From positions 1-13,862 of the forward strand of contig JABMRZ010000516.1 of the NCBI GenBank assembly GCA_013202315.1: a DNA stretch of 13,862 nt. The letters run 5' to 3'. A program made the position numbers and the translations under genes. Numbering within the stretch: the first letter of the stretch is position 1; the number at the start of each line of letters is the position of its first letter. The DNA is from Candidatus Tariuqbacter arcticus. GTDB taxonomy: Bacteria > Electryoneota > Tariuqbacteria > Tariuqbacterales > Tariuqbacteraceae. Positions 13,386 through 13,862 of the stretch are shown here, piece by piece. Under the pieces are notes generated by a model. It was not told the origin of the DNA, ran no database searches, and saw nothing but the letters and a program-made list of their open reading frames with translations.

Positions 13386-13764
13386 ACCTTCAAAAAAGGT
13401 TAAAGCGCTGATTGCCGATGATGAAGAAGCTATATTAGTTCTCTTTGGGGAAGTAGTGCGGTCGATGGGCATCACACCGGTTTCTGCCGGAGATGGTGTA
13501 GCCGCTTTTCAACTGTTCAATGAAGAAAACCCCGATATCGTTATCAGCGATATCCATATGCCCAAAATGGATGGAATCGGTCTGTTGAGAAAAATTAAAC
13601 TGATAAATCCCAATATACCGGTTATACTTATCACAGGTTACGGACATTACAGGCAGTTGATCGAAAGCGGTGAAGTGAAGCCCGATGGGTATCTTGAAAA
13701 ACCGTTTAATCTGCAGGATATTTTCGATATAATATATAAATTCCTGCCCGATTTGAAAAAATGA
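13378..13764 (+). CDS. Single-domain response regulator (receiver)
   Basis: 128 residues from the ATG at 13378; an ATG at 13369 in frame is an alternative. The CheY-like receiver is complete: acidic pair D14-D15 (IADDEE), phospho-acceptor D58 (VISDIHMPKMDG), T86 (LITGYG) and K108 (LEKPF). There is no output domain, so it must signal by protein contact or relay phosphate. It overlaps the upstream DHp gene by 8 bp, so the pair is likely translationally coupled and functionally linked. The acceptor site is intact even though the adjacent kinase-like protein lacks an ATPase. The true phosphate donor is therefore open. Confidence 0.92.
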   Translation: MNEPSKKVKALIADDEEAILVLFGEVVRSMGITPVSAGDGVAAFQLFNEENPDIVISDIHMPKMDGIGLLRKIKLINPNIPVILITGYGHYRQLIESGEVKPDGYLEKPFNLQDIFDIIYKFLPDLKK

Positions 13765-13795
13765 ATAACTTAACCCGGGCGAACAGGAACCCATA

Positions 13796-13862
13796 ATGAT
13801 TGATGATGATTTACTGAAAATAACCTCCAAATTTGACACATCGACCTCAAAACATACCAAAT
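13796..13862 (+). CDS. Start of an unidentified gene, cut by the window end
   Basis: ATG preceded by AGGAA at a spacing of eight, 31 bases after the receiver gene. The 22 visible codons begin MIDDDLLKITSKFDTSTSK and stay open to the window edge. This is too little for a family call. Its position makes it the next member of the stressosome/two-component operon and possibly the missing output or ATPase component. Confidence 0.55.
   Translation, partial: MIDDDLLKITSKFDTSTSKHTK

Noticed and set aside
13385..13764. Frameshift hiding the histidine kinase ATPase domain
   Set aside because: The DNA after the DHp gene encodes a complete receiver in a single frame, and no other frame shows N, G1 or G2 boxes, so the domain is missing rather than shifted.

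Overview
The window looks like chromosome from a Gram-negative, respiring bacterium. It encodes NuoA/NuoB of a proton-pumping NADH dehydrogenase, ClpX, UvrA, and a signal-peptide protein that looks like an outer-membrane beta-barrel. Base composition is moderate. Intergenic gaps carry many short repeats of a kind I associate with candidate phyla around the FCB group, but nothing here fixes the phylum.

Left part (1 to about 9,060), all genes on the minus strand. In order of transcription: uvrA, an NDUFA9-like atypical SDR gene, clpX (no clpP beside it), nuoA-nuoB (overlapping), a DNA methyltransferase fused to an Mrr-type nuclease domain, and the 3' remnant of a GNAT acetyltransferase gene. 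The methyltransferase-nuclease gene begins 38 nt after nuoB, where nuoC often lies. The first 340 bases hold no gene. They contain 19-bp tandem copies, a 72-bp element with short terminal inverted repeats, two look-alike hairpins, and a G-quadruplex-capable C-rich tract.

Middle (about 8,904 to 9,970). A divergent region separates uvrA (minus) from a small secreted or outer-membrane protein gene (plus). This gene is flanked by two arrays of 7-bp units built on a constant CGGT core with three variable bases. An isolated stub of the same repeat lies in the clpX leader.

Right part (9,970 to the end), one plus-strand operon. It encodes a stressosome: RsbS, RsbT, a GAF-STAS RsbR-type sensor, and one polypeptide joining an RsbT/RsbW-like kinase domain to an RsbX-like PP2C phosphatase. 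These are followed without gaps by a histidine-kinase-like protein that stops after the dimerization/phosphoacceptor (DHp) domain, then a receiver-only response regulator, and the first 22 codons of another gene. The family model is that RsbR and RsbS hold RsbT until stress. RsbT then phosphorylates the STAS proteins and is released, and RsbX resets them. No RsbU, RsbV, RsbW or sigma-B gene is visible, so the output probably passes through the two-component pair. The DHp protein lacks an ATPase domain and has Gln in place of the acidic residue after its His, so it is unlikely to be a self-sufficient kinase. This rewired output is the most interesting part of the window.
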